Source: Microbacterium dauci (GTDB lineage: Bacteria; Actinomycetota; Actinomycetes; Actinomycetales; Microbacteriaceae). Taken from it: a stretch of 64,000 bases of DNA. The position numbers and the translations under genes are program-made. Positions 1 through 8,291 of this stretch are shown one piece after another. Location: assembly GCF_030065535.1 (NCBI RefSeq), contig NZ_JASJND010000001.1, forward strand, positions 124,001 through 188,000. Reading direction: 5' to 3'. Numbering within the stretch: the first letter of the stretch is position 1; each line of letters begins with the position of its first letter. The notes beneath the pieces were generated by a model that saw only the letters and a list, made by a program, of their open reading frames with translations, did not search any database and had not been told where the DNA came from.

Positions 1-1
1 G

Positions 2-1369
2 AGCCGGGTCGTGCTCGCCGACTACGTCCTCTCGGAGCAGTTGCTCTCCGCATTCGTGGTGTGGGCGGCCTACGCGGCGTTCGCCGTCTGGCAGCGCCCG
101 ACGATCCTGAACGGCGTGCTCTTCTCGGTCTTCGCGGTCGGCGCCTACCTCTCGCACGCCCGGGCGCTGCCGTTCCTCGTCGTGGCCGGCGTCTGGATGC
201 TCCTGTTCGTCCGTCGTCGGTGGCAGGTGTCGGTCGTCGCTCTGCCGCTGATCGTCCTCGGCGCGATCGGCGTCCGAACGGTGGCGTCGGCGATCAACTC
301 GCAACTCATCCCGTGGGGCTTCCGCCAGGACACGGGCTTCCTCGGCAAGCTCACCTCCGCCCCTCCCGGTGACCTCCTCCGCATCCTCTTCAACCAGACC
401 TGGGTGCAGCTCGTCGGCACGTCGGGACTCATCGCCATCGGTGCCGTCGTGGTGATCGTGTGGGTGCTCCGCGACCTGCGCTCATGGCAGGTCGGTCCCG
501 CCGGCTTCGTCGCCGCCGTCGCCTTCGCGGCCGTCGCCGTGTCGATGGTCGCGTGGGGCGGGTCCAAGATGCTTGCCGAGGACCACCGATTCGACGTCTG
601 GGTGTACAGCCGGTACATCGACCCCTTCGTGGTCGTCGTCGTGCTGTTGGCACTCGTCGCGATCGTGCGCGGTGTCAGTCTGCCCGTCATCGCCACCGCC
701 GCCGGCGCGAGCGTCGCGGTCATCCTCCCCGTGCTGTTCTGGGTGGCGCCGTGGGTTCCCACGTGGGGAACCACCGACGGGCCGGCGAACGCAGCGGCTG
801 TCTTGCAGTGGGAGCAATTCTGGCCGGACGAGCCCTTCGCGCGGCCGATGGTGCCGTCCCTCACGAACGAGAACCAGTTCTGGTTGATCGCATCGATCTA
901 CCTCATCGCGATGTTCGTCATCATGGCACTCCTGCGTCGACGCCCGCGGCTCTTCACGATCGTGGCGTTGGGGATCTCGATCGTGATCGCCCTCGCCGCC
1001 AACCCCAGCCAGACCCGCGACTACCCGGACGGCCTCACCGCCGCGCTGGAGACCGTCGAAGAAGGTGGCGAGCAGCAGGCCGTCGACTTCTACCAGTCGC
1101 GCTGTGACCGCTCGGTCGGCATCCATCAGGCGCGGAACTGGGTGGGCTACTGGTTCGCGCCGCGAGAGGTCACGGTCGTCTCCGACCCCGCGGAGTTCGA
1201 TGCGGACGTCGTGGTGGCGTGCGGAGACTTCGGGACGGATGCCGCTCCCGGTGCACTCGCGGTCGAGGGACCGACGGACTACGGCAGCTTCCGCATCTGG
1301 GTCCTCCCTGGTGAGCTGCAGGACGACCTGCTCGAGCGTGGCGTCCTGACGGAGTCGGCCCCGAACTGA
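2..1369 (+). CDS. Multi-pass membrane protein, 5' end cut by window edge (GT-C glycosyltransferase-like)
   Basis: The frame is open from base 2, so the gene probably starts upstream; the first in-window start is GTG at 11, giving 452 residues. It is a polytopic membrane protein with about ten hydrophobic segments over residues 10-340, then a roughly 110-residue C-terminal soluble part (from NPSQTRDYPDG onward) that should face outside. Topology and position at the edge of a polysaccharide locus suggest a GT-C-type lipid-linked sugar transferase or a polymer-processing protein, but no catalytic motif is visible and the informative N-terminus is missing. It converges on the acyltransferase gene and ends at a strong hairpin. 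Function is inference only. Confidence 0.6.
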   Translation, partial: SRVVLADYVLSEQLLSAFVVWAAYAAFAVWQRPTILNGVLFSVFAVGAYLSHARALPFLVVAGVWMLLFVRRRWQVSVVALPLIVLGAIGVRTVASAINSQLIPWGFRQDTGFLGKLTSAPPGDLLRILFNQTWVQLVGTSGLIAIGAVVVIVWVLRDLRSWQVGPAGFVAAVAFAAVAVSMVAWGGSKMLAEDHRFDVWVYSRYIDPFVVVVVLLALVAIVRGVSLPVIATAAGASVAVILPVLFWVAPWVPTWGTTDGPANAAAVLQWEQFWPDEPFARPMVPSLTNENQFWLIASIYLIAMFVIMALLRRRPRLFTIVALGISIVIALAANPSQTRDYPDGLTAALETVEEGGEQQAVDFYQSRCDRSVGIHQARNWVGYWFAPREVTVVSDPAEFDADVVVACGDFGTDAAPGALAVEGPTDYGSFRIWVLPGELQDDLLERGVLTESAPN

Positions 1370-1370
1370 G

Positions 1371-1394
1371 CGGATGCCGCGTGAGCGGCATCCG
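1371..1394. terminator. Bidirectional hairpin built from GGATGCC/GGCATCC
   Basis: A perfect 10-bp stem (CGGATGCCGC / GCGGCATCCG) with a GTGA loop starts 2 nt after the stop codon of the first gene, between two convergent genes. There is no clear T run. It likely terminates transcripts from both sides. Its arms carry the heptamer GGATGCC that recurs through the window. Confidence 0.6.
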
Positions 1395-1466
1395 GCCGTG
1401 ACGACACCCGAGCGTCGGGCCGCCGGATCGGCGGCACCTCCGCGAACGCGGGTGCTCCGTCGCGCG

Positions 1467-3395
1467 TCAGGACCTGCCAGCGGCGCCGAGGGCGGCGTCC
1501 AGCTGGTCCTGCACCTCGGCGATGACCCATTCGGTCGCCGTGAGCGTCAGATGCCCGTAGTCGAACTGCATCGGTGTTCCGTCGGGCGCGCGGAGCACAC
1601 ACTCGACGTCATCGCCGCACAGGAGGTCGATCACGTCGATATACGTCTCCGCGCCCGCAGACTCGGCGATGGTGCGTGCCTGCGCGTTGACCTCGTCGCG
1701 TTGGTGCACGCGGAGGGTCTCGAAGTCGAAGCTCGAGTCGAACTGGACGCTGCGGGCGAGGAGGAGGGGAAGATCACCGTCGTATTCGACGGTGGGGCCC
1801 ATCACGATCGTGCGAATGCCCTGTGCGGTCAATGTCTCGATCGAGCGTTCGACGGCGGGGAGCGTGTCGGGATTCCAGCGACCGGCGAGGACGACGACAT
1901 CGATACCGCCGCCCGGCAGGAGCTCGTCCCACACCCAATCCCGCAATTCGAGACACTCGTCCTCGCCGCCGCCGGTCTGCAGACCGAAGCAGCCGGACGC
2001 AGTGGCCTGCATCACGTGGGCGTCGGGGTAGGCGAGATCGAGCCCACGCCACCACATCGCACCGTGGGAGTCGCCGATGACGAGCACGTTCTCGGCATCC
2101 GGGTCCGGCGTCGCGCACACGTCTTTGTCGTAGGTGTCGAAGGCGCCGGTCTCCTTGCCGCTGAAGAAGCACGTTCCGCGACGGAACTGCTCACGGTAGT
2201 CGGCGGTGTCGGCGTATTCCGCGGTCTCGGCGATCTCCTGGACGGCGGCCGGCACGGGGATCGGGCTGAAGTGGTAGCGCGTCCACAGCCCGCCCACAGT
2301 CGCGCACACCACGATGACCGCGGTGGCCGGGATCAGCACGCGGCGCGCCGACAGGTCCCGGATGCGCCTGGTGCGGAAGGGGCGTTCGATCCACGCAGTC
2401 GAGGCGGCTGCGAGGAGGAAGGATGCCGCGAAGAGACCGACCATCTCGAGCGGGTCGATCGCGTTGCCCGTCATCGTCCGCCAGAACACGATGACCGGCC
2501 AGTGCCACAGGTAGAGGCTGTAGCTGATCGTGCCGATGTAGATGAACGGTCTGAACTCCAGGACGCGCCCGACCCACGTCCCGCGCGCCCAGCCGATGAG
2601 CAGCACGGCGCCGAGCACCGGCGCGATCGCGACGGCGCCGGGGAACGGCATGGACTTGTCGATCAGAAAGACCGAACCGACCACGAGGACGAGGCCGACC
2701 GCTGCGATCCACGGGCTGGACGATGTTCGTCCTCGCCGCAATTGCCACACGGCGAGGAGCGCGCCGGCGCCGAGTTCCCATGCCCGGGTGGGGAGGAGGT
2801 AGAACGCGGTGCCGGGCTCGTGCGCCGTGACCACGATGCTCGCGGCGAGCGACAGCGCGATGATCGCGGCGAGCACTGCGAGCACGTGCCGCCGCATCCA
2901 TCGCGCGACGAGGAAGAGCAGCAACGGGAAGAGCAGGTAGAACTGCTCTTCGACAGCGAGCGACCAGGTGTGGAGGAGTGGTTGGCTGCTGGGGTCGGCC
3001 GCGAAGTAGTCCTCGTTCTGCCAGAAGTAGAAATTGGAGACGAAGAGCGTCGCCGCGAGGACCTGCGAACCGAGTGCTGCCTGCGCCGCCGGCGATTGCA
3101 CGAAGGCTGACATGACGACGACGGCAGCGAAGACCACGACCAGCGCAGGCAGGATGCGCAACGCCCGGCGCTGGTAGAACACCCAGATCGAGAATCGACG
3201 CGGATCGCCCGGTTCGGTGTCCATCTCGCGCCACAGGATCCCCGTGATCAAGTAGCCGCTGATCACGAAGAACGTGTCGACACCGACGAAGCCGCCGGGG
3301 ATCCACTGCGCCCCGAGGTGGAACAGGACGACCGGGAGGACGGCGAACGCCCGCAGGCCGTCGACGTGGGGGAGGTACTTCGTCCCGGCGCTCAT
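1467..3395 (-). CDS. OafA/YrhL-type membrane acyltransferase with C-terminal SGNH domain
   Basis: This 642-residue protein starts at MSAGTKYL; the frame is open further upstream, but this ATG overlaps the glycosyltransferase stop codon (ATGA). Domains: an acyltransferase-3 membrane domain (about residues 5-350, with HVDGLRA near residue 10, a second His in VVLFHLG at 26, and GFVGVDTFFVISGYL), then an SGNH hydrolase-like domain (about 415-640) with the GDSH serine motif near 428 and a C-terminal D-x-x-H around DYGHLT. Proteins of this architecture (OatA-like) carry an acyl group, usually acetyl, across the membrane and transfer it to a cell-wall or exported polysaccharide. Here it probably acylates the polymer made by this locus; the acceptor is unknown. 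Confidence 0.85.
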   Translation of the reverse strand: MSAGTKYLPHVDGLRAFAVLPVVLFHLGAQWIPGGFVGVDTFFVISGYLITGILWREMDTEPGDPRRFSIWVFYQRRALRILPALVVVFAAVVVMSAFVQSPAAQAALGSQVLAATLFVSNFYFWQNEDYFAADPSSQPLLHTWSLAVEEQFYLLFPLLLFLVARWMRRHVLAVLAAIIALSLAASIVVTAHEPGTAFYLLPTRAWELGAGALLAVWQLRRGRTSSSPWIAAVGLVLVVGSVFLIDKSMPFPGAVAIAPVLGAVLLIGWARGTWVGRVLEFRPFIYIGTISYSLYLWHWPVIVFWRTMTGNAIDPLEMVGLFAASFLLAAASTAWIERPFRTRRIRDLSARRVLIPATAVIVVCATVGGLWTRYHFSPIPVPAAVQEIAETAEYADTADYREQFRRGTCFFSGKETGAFDTYDKDVCATPDPDAENVLVIGDSHGAMWWRGLDLAYPDAHVMQATASGCFGLQTGGGEDECLELRDWVWDELLPGGGIDVVVLAGRWNPDTLPAVERSIETLTAQGIRTIVMGPTVEYDGDLPLLLARSVQFDSSFDFETLRVHQRDEVNAQARTIAESAGAETYIDVIDLLCGDDVECVLRAPDGTPMQFDYGHLTLTATEWVIAEVQDQLDAALGAAGRS

Positions 3396-4399
3396 GAACC
3401 CGTTCGCCGCATCCACAGGGCGCGCATGGCGGGTGTGGTCTTCAGTGCGAGACGCAGTGCCCACCGCACGGGAGCCGAGAGCCGCGACCGGGAAACGCGC
3501 GCGAGCGCTCGAAGGATTCGGCGCCGGACTGGGCTGGTCACGTGGGAGGTGATGGTCGCGGCATCCGTTCCACGATCGTAGGCGCACAGCCGGATGCAGC
3601 GTTCCGCCAGGATCAGCTGCACGCCGCCATCTGCCACCGGGATGACGGCGCTGACACCGCCTTCGCGCACGCTGGCGAGCGCGGCCTGGACGGCGTCTTC
3701 GTTCGGCAGCTTCTGCAGGTGGCGTGCCAGGCGCAGGAACTGCGCCTGCTCGAGGACCTTGTTCGCGTTGTACGTCACGCCGTCGCTCTGCACGTGGCGG
3801 TCGTAGAGGACCTCCGGCACCGTCGCGAAGCCGCCGAGCCGGTGAAGGCGGAAGCCGAGGTCGGTGAGCTGGGCCACCTTGAACTCGGTGCGGTACCCGC
3901 CGGCCGCGTCGTACGCGGATCGGCGCATCATCATCTCACCGTGCGAGAACGTCGTGACTCCGCCCTTCGCGGCCGCGGCATCGGGGCGGACCGTCTCGAC
4001 GGCGCCGCTCTCATCGTCGATGTTCCGGTACCAGCATCCGACGGCGACGACATCGCGCTGCGCGTCGAGCAGGGCGGCCTGCCGCGCGATGCGGTCGGGC
4101 AGCGATGCGTCACCGGAGCCCTGGACGGCGATGTATTCCCCGGTGCTGGCCTCGATCGCATCGCGCATAGTGCGGACGAACCCCTTGTTCGGCTCGTTGC
4201 GGATGATGCGCAGGCGAGGGTCCTGCCACTCGGCGGCGAGCTCGGCAAGGCGCTCGCTGGTGTCGTCGCTCGAGCAGTCGTCGACGACGAGCAACTCGAG
4301 GTCGGCGTACCCCTGCTGGAGGATCGACTCGATCGTGCGGCGGAGCACCGGCGCGCGATTGTAGAAGGCGGTGATCACCGAGACCTTCGGCATGGTCAT
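3392..4399 (-). CDS. Family 2 glycosyltransferase
   Basis: This 335-residue protein has the GT-A/GT2 N-terminus (MPKVSVITAFYNRAP) and the VVDDCSSDDT nucleotide-binding motif. Where many GT2 enzymes have D-x-D it shows GSGDASLPDRI, followed by EMMMRRSAYDAAGGY. The start chosen is ATGACCATGCCG, whose first ATG overlaps the murB-like stop codon; a second ATG two codons in is also possible. Its 3' end overlaps the acyltransferase start. The three genes murB-like, GT2 and acyltransferase therefore form one translationally coupled operon. It likely adds one sugar to the envelope polymer; donor and acceptor cannot be told from sequence. Confidence 0.88.
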   Translation of the reverse strand: MTMPKVSVITAFYNRAPVLRRTIESILQQGYADLELLVVDDCSSDDTSERLAELAAEWQDPRLRIIRNEPNKGFVRTMRDAIEASTGEYIAVQGSGDASLPDRIARQAALLDAQRDVVAVGCWYRNIDDESGAVETVRPDAAAAKGGVTTFSHGEMMMRRSAYDAAGGYRTEFKVAQLTDLGFRLHRLGGFATVPEVLYDRHVQSDGVTYNANKVLEQAQFLRLARHLQKLPNEDAVQAALASVREGGVSAVIPVADGGVQLILAERCIRLCAYDRGTDAATITSHVTSPVRRRILRALARVSRSRLSAPVRWALRLALKTTPAMRALWMRRTGS

Positions 4400-5394
4400 C
4401 CCTTCGTGAGATCGAGCGACGGCCACCGCTCGTCGGCGACGACGTGGGCGGGGCGCAGCACGCCGTCGGTGCCCACATGCCGCACTTCGCAGTCCATCGT
4501 GAAACCGGTCGCTGCGAGCACCTTGTTGCGTGCCGTCGCCACCAACCGGAGGACGTCGTCATCGGTCGCTCCGCCGTTGTTGACGATGAAGTTCGCGTGC
4601 TTGGGCGAGATCTGGGCGCCGCCCTCTGCGAGGCCTTTGAGCCCGACGGACTCGATCGCGTGCCCGGGAGGACCGACGATCTCGTACATGGCGGGGTCGG
4701 ACAAGAAGACGGATCCGCCGTTGGGCAGGTCGAGCGGGAACTTCGCGGCACGGGACGCGATGATCTCGTCGATCTCTGCGATGAGGCTCTCGGGATCGCC
4801 CGGTTCCAGTTCCAATTCGGCGTCGAGGATCACGACGTCGGTGCCCTGCAGTCGGGAGTGCCGGTACGAGAACCCGAGTTCCTGCGCACCGAGGCGCTGC
4901 AGCCCGCCGTCGGCGTCGGCGACGAGCACGCTGCGGACGTGGGTGCCGATGCCCTTGCGCTGGCTGCCGCCGTTCATGAGGACGAGGCCACCGATCGTCC
5001 CGGGCACGCCGCCTGCGTGGGCGATGCCACCGAGTCCTGCATCGGCGAGGCTCCGGACGAGCTCAGGCACCCTGGCGCCGGCCTGTGCGTAGACGCGGCT
5101 CCCCTCGATGCGCACCTCGGACAGCTTCGAGCCGATCCGCAGCAGCACGCCGTGGAATCCCCGCGAATCGAAGAAGAGGTTGGTGGTCTCACCGATCACG
5201 AGGAGCGGCTCCGGGCGCTGAGACATGAGCCGGAGCACGTCGGCGACCTGTTCGGCGGTGTCCGGCTCGACGAAGACATCCGCCGGCCCTCCGATGCGCC
5301 ACGCCGAGACGGTCGCCATGTCGACGCCGGTCCGCACGCCGCCGGGCGCGAGTTCCTCGAGCGCGGCGACGAGGTCAGGGGTGGTCAGTGGCAC
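4396..5394 (-). CDS. murB: UDP-N-acetylenolpyruvoylglucosamine reductase-like protein (MurB family)
   Basis: An FAD-linked oxidoreductase of the MurB family: RIGGPADVFVEP near the N-terminus binds FAD, then NGGSQRKGIGTHV, a KFPLDLPNGGSVF motif, and GLKGLAEGGAQISPKHANF near the C-terminus. MurB reduces the enolpyruvyl ether made by MurA to the lactyl ether of muramic acid. The GTG at 5394 gives 332 residues, close to family size; the frame is open to an ATG at 5517, but that would add an unrelated 41-residue tail. The gene sits back to back with a murA-like gene and is coupled to a polysaccharide glycosyltransferase, so it may be a paralog dedicated to a wall polymer rather than the housekeeping copy. 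That is inference. Confidence 0.8.
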   Translation of the reverse strand: MPLTTPDLVAALEELAPGGVRTGVDMATVSAWRIGGPADVFVEPDTAEQVADVLRLMSQRPEPLLVIGETTNLFFDSRGFHGVLLRIGSKLSEVRIEGSRVYAQAGARVPELVRSLADAGLGGIAHAGGVPGTIGGLVLMNGGSQRKGIGTHVRSVLVADADGGLQRLGAQELGFSYRHSRLQGTDVVILDAELELEPGDPESLIAEIDEIIASRAAKFPLDLPNGGSVFLSDPAMYEIVGPPGHAIESVGLKGLAEGGAQISPKHANFIVNNGGATDDDVLRLVATARNKVLAATGFTMDCEVRHVGTDGVLRPAHVVADERWPSLDLTKG

Positions 5395-5502
5395 TACTGC
5401 TCCGTCGTATGCGACACCCTGCCGGGCGACATCCGGACCGTCCTCGTCATCCGAAGGAGCGCAAGCGATGGCGCATCGGTCAGGGGTGAGTGATTGGGCC
5501 GA

Positions 5503-5508
5503 TAAGCT
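5503..5508 (+). promoter_or_regulatory. -10 box for the murA-like gene
   Basis: TAAGCT ends 7 nt before the ATG at 5516, so the transcript is probably leaderless. No Shine-Dalgarno sequence fits between box and start. Confidence 0.5.
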
Positions 5509-5515
5509 GGAAGAC

Positions 5516-6775
5516 ATGCCAGATTACCAGAGTTTGCATGTGTCGAAATCGAGGCTGGAGGGCCGCGTGGCGGTCGCCGGCGCGAAGAATTCGGCCCTGC
5601 GGTTGCTCGCCGCGTCAATCCTCACGGACGAGCCCGTGCGACTCACCAACTACCCCGCGGGTCTCCTCGACGCCCAGATCCACGTGGGCATGCTCGAGGC
5701 CCTCGGCAAGTCTGCGACGACCGTGGGCACCGACGAGATCCGCATCACGCAGGCGGCCCCGCTCGCGACGCAGCTGAATTGGCCCGGCCGCTCGATCCGC
5801 AACACCCTGCTCATCCTCGGCGCCCTGACCGCGCGCTACGGCCGGGCCGCCGTGCCGCTGCCCGGTGGGTGCCGGCTCGGCGAACGTCAGTACGACATCC
5901 ACGTGAGCCTGCTCGAACAGCTCGGGGCGCGAGTCTGGGACGATGAGGCGTACCTCTACGCAGAGGCACCGAACGGCCTCGTGGGCACCGATGTGCACCT
6001 GCGTCTGCGCTCGACCGGCGCGACCGAGAACGCGGTGCTCGCGGCGACATTGGCCAAGGGAACGACGCAGGTGCGGAACCCGCACATCCGACCCGAGGTC
6101 CTCGACCTGGTCGCGATGCTGAACTCGATGGGCGCGAAGATCACGGTCCACGGACAGGAACGCATCGAGATCGAGGGCGTCGAAGCGCTCGGCGCGGCGG
6201 ACTACTCGGTCATGCCCGACAACATGGAAGCGCTGACCTGGCTGGTCGCGACCGGCGCCACGGGCGGAGAGGTCGAGATCGCGGGCTTCCCCGTGCACGA
6301 CCTCGAGGTGATCCTGGCCCACCTCCGGTCTGCCGGCGCGACGTACGAGCAGCGCGACGGATCGCTCTTCGTCCGGGGCGAGCACTGCTACCCGTTCGAG
6401 ATCAGCACCGGACCGCACCCGGGCATCAATTCCGACGTCCAGCCGATCATGGGCGCATGGGCGGCGCGAGCGCGCGGCGAGTCGAAGATCATCGATCTGC
6501 GCTTCCCTGGTCGTTACGGATACGCGGACGAGATGGCGAAGATGGGCCTCTCATCGCGGGTCGACGGCGATTGGCTCCGCATCGAGGGCGCCGACGGCAA
6601 GCTGACCGGTGCCTCCGTGCGCGCGCTCGACCTGCGCGCGGGCGCGGCGCTGGCGATCTGCGGACTGATGGCTGACGGTGAGACGACCGTCACGGATGCG
6701 TGGCAGATCTCGCGCGGCTACGTGGACTTCGCCGAGAAGCTCCGCTCGCTCGGTGCAGATGCGGAGTGGTCGTGA
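5516..6775 (+). CDS. murA: UDP-GlcNAc 1-carboxyvinyltransferase-like protein (divergent MurA paralog)
   Basis: This 419-residue protein has the EPSP synthase/MurA two-domain fold. Key MurA features are present: GAKNSAL (Lys-Asn pair near residue 22), the catalytic Cys in LPGGCRLGERQYDIH together with the Arg five residues later, STGATEN, GINSDVQP (catalytic Asp) and DLRAGAAL near the end. MurA transfers enolpyruvate from PEP to UDP-GlcNAc. It departs from canonical MurA where FENRFMHVPEL is expected: it reads FPGRYGYADEM. Its stop overlaps the epimerase GTG start (GTGA), and the next three genes are tightly coupled. With the adjacent MurB-like enzyme it could make a lactyl-ether sugar for the exported polymer. 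Whether it is the only MurA in the genome cannot be judged here. Confidence 0.75.
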   Translation: MPDYQSLHVSKSRLEGRVAVAGAKNSALRLLAASILTDEPVRLTNYPAGLLDAQIHVGMLEALGKSATTVGTDEIRITQAAPLATQLNWPGRSIRNTLLILGALTARYGRAAVPLPGGCRLGERQYDIHVSLLEQLGARVWDDEAYLYAEAPNGLVGTDVHLRLRSTGATENAVLAATLAKGTTQVRNPHIRPEVLDLVAMLNSMGAKITVHGQERIEIEGVEALGAADYSVMPDNMEALTWLVATGATGGEVEIAGFPVHDLEVILAHLRSAGATYEQRDGSLFVRGEHCYPFEISTGPHPGINSDVQPIMGAWAARARGESKIIDLRFPGRYGYADEMAKMGLSSRVDGDWLRIEGADGKLTGASVRALDLRAGAALAICGLMADGETTVTDAWQISRGYVDFAEKLRSLGADAEWS

Positions 6776-7782
6776 AGTACTTCGTCACCGGCGTCGCCGG
6801 GTTCATCGGCTTCCACCTCGCACAGCGACTCCTCGCTGAGGGGCACACCGTGCGCGGCCTGGACGCGGTCACCGCCTACTACGACCCCCAGCTCAAGCAG
6901 GCGCGGCTCGATGTCCTCGAGCAGCACCCGAACTTCAGCTGGGTGCGCGGCCGGATCGAGGATCCGGATGCGATGGCTGCGGCGCTCAACGGGCATGAGT
7001 CGGAGATCTGGGTTCATCTCGCGGCACAGGCGGGCGTGCGGTACAGCCTGGAAAACCCCGAGAGCTACATCAGCGCGAACCTCGTCGGAACGCAGGCGAT
7101 CCTCGAAGCAGCGCGGAACCGTGCGCCGAAGCACCTCATGATCGCCTCGACCTCGTCGGTCTACGGCGGCAACACGAAGGTGCCTTTCAACGAGAACGAC
7201 CCGTCGCACTTCCCGGTCTCGCTCTACGCGGCCACGAAGAAGGCGGGTGAGGCGCTGAGCCACTCCTACGCGCACCTGTTCGACGTCCCGACGACCTGCT
7301 TCCGGTTCTTCACCGTGTACGGGCCGTGGGGGCGCCCCGACATGGCGCTCTACAAGTTCGTCGAGCGCATCGAGCGCGATGAGCCCATCGACGTCTACGG
7401 CGAGGGGCGCATGTCGCGCGACTTCACCTACGTCGACGACCTCATCGAGGGCATCGTCGCGCTCGCGTCCCGTCCACCCGAGCAGGGCAAGCCCGTCGGC
7501 CCCGAGGGTGTGGACTCGCTGTCGCCCGTGGCGCCGTGGCGGGTCGTGAACATCGCCGGCGGGAGCCCGATCGGCCTCATGGACTTCATCGACGCGGTCG
7601 AACAGGTCACCGGCAAAGTGGCGCGCAAGAACCTCATGCCGATGCAACCCGGTGACGTCGCCGCGACGATGGCAGATCCCACGCTGCTCCGGGAGCTCGT
7701 CGGCGCCGTCCCCGAGACGCCGATCGCGACCGGTGTCCAGGCGTTCGTCGATTGGTACGCGGAGTACCGTCGCACACGATGA
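6772..7782 (+). CDS. NAD-dependent epimerase, UDP-glucuronate 4-epimerase type
   Basis: A 336-residue extended short-chain dehydrogenase. It has the N-terminal Rossmann motif GVAGFIGFHLA, HLAAQAGVRYSLENP (typical of UDP-GlcA/UDP-galacturonate epimerases), an active-site STSSVYGGN serine, YAATKKAGE (catalytic Tyr-x-x-x-Lys), FFTVYGPWGRPDMA and SRDFTYVDD. The family interconverts UDP-glucuronate and UDP-galacturonate. Start is GTG at 6772, overlapping the murA-like stop; its own stop overlaps the acetyltransferase ATG. In this locus it would supply an acidic sugar nucleotide for the envelope polymer. Family is well supported; the exact substrate is inference. Confidence 0.85.
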   Translation: MKYFVTGVAGFIGFHLAQRLLAEGHTVRGLDAVTAYYDPQLKQARLDVLEQHPNFSWVRGRIEDPDAMAAALNGHESEIWVHLAAQAGVRYSLENPESYISANLVGTQAILEAARNRAPKHLMIASTSSVYGGNTKVPFNENDPSHFPVSLYAATKKAGEALSHSYAHLFDVPTTCFRFFTVYGPWGRPDMALYKFVERIERDEPIDVYGEGRMSRDFTYVDDLIEGIVALASRPPEQGKPVGPEGVDSLSPVAPWRVVNIAGGSPIGLMDFIDAVEQVTGKVARKNLMPMQPGDVAATMADPTLLRELVGAVPETPIATGVQAFVDWYAEYRRTR

Positions 7783-8288
7783 CGATGAAACGTGGACTCC
7801 AGGAGTTCGTGGGCGTGCTCATCGGCGCGCCTGGCCCGAGCGTTCGCCGGCGTCTGCGCCGGATGGCGAAGCTTCAGGGCCGCAGCCCGCTGGTCGCGAG
7901 GCTCGTCTCAGAGCGCATGGCGCGGCGTTTCGGCGTGTACATCAATCCGAAGGCGATCCTGGCGCCGACGGTGCGGATGCCGCACCCGGTGGGCATCGTC
8001 ATCGGCGAGGGCGTCCGCATCGGGGAGCGGGTCAGCATCTACCAGAACGTCACGCTCGGCGGTGCGAGGGTCGGTGACTGGCAGGCGGGGAACTACCCGG
8101 AGGTGGGCGACGACGCGACCATCTTCGCCGGCGCCGTCATCGTGGGTGCGGTGAAGATCGGGCGTCACGCGGTGGTCGCGGCGAACGCGGTCGTGACGAA
8201 GGATGTGCCCGACCATGCGACCGTCGCGGGTGTCCCGGCGCGGGTCGTCCGCATCGCGGAACCCGGCGACACCGCGGCATCCGCGTAG
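7779..8288 (+). CDS. Hexapeptide-repeat acetyltransferase (serine acetyltransferase-like)
   Basis: The 169-residue protein has left-handed beta-helix hexapeptide repeats: MPHPVGIVIGEGVRIGERV, then VSIYQNVTLGG (the His of the usual serine acetyltransferase HQxVT motif is replaced by Tyr), GDDATIFAGAVIVGAVKIG and VTKDVPDHATVAGVPARVV. The start is the ATG overlapping the epimerase stop (ATGA). CysE-like enzymes use acetyl-CoA to acetylate serine, but short versions inside polysaccharide loci often acetylate sugars. Placement at the end of a murA-epimerase operon favours a sugar or sugar-nucleotide acceptor. It ends 3 bp from the convergent flippase gene. Confidence 0.75.
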   Translation: MTMKRGLQEFVGVLIGAPGPSVRRRLRRMAKLQGRSPLVARLVSERMARRFGVYINPKAILAPTVRMPHPVGIVIGEGVRIGERVSIYQNVTLGGARVGDWQAGNYPEVGDDATIFAGAVIVGAVKIGRHAVVAANAVVTKDVPDHATVAGVPARVVRIAEPGDTAASA

Positions 8289-8291
8289 ACG

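Noticed and set aside
5395..5517. 41-residue N-terminal extension of the MurB-like protein
   Set aside because: The extension is not protein-like for the family and would overlap the murA-like promoter on the other strand.
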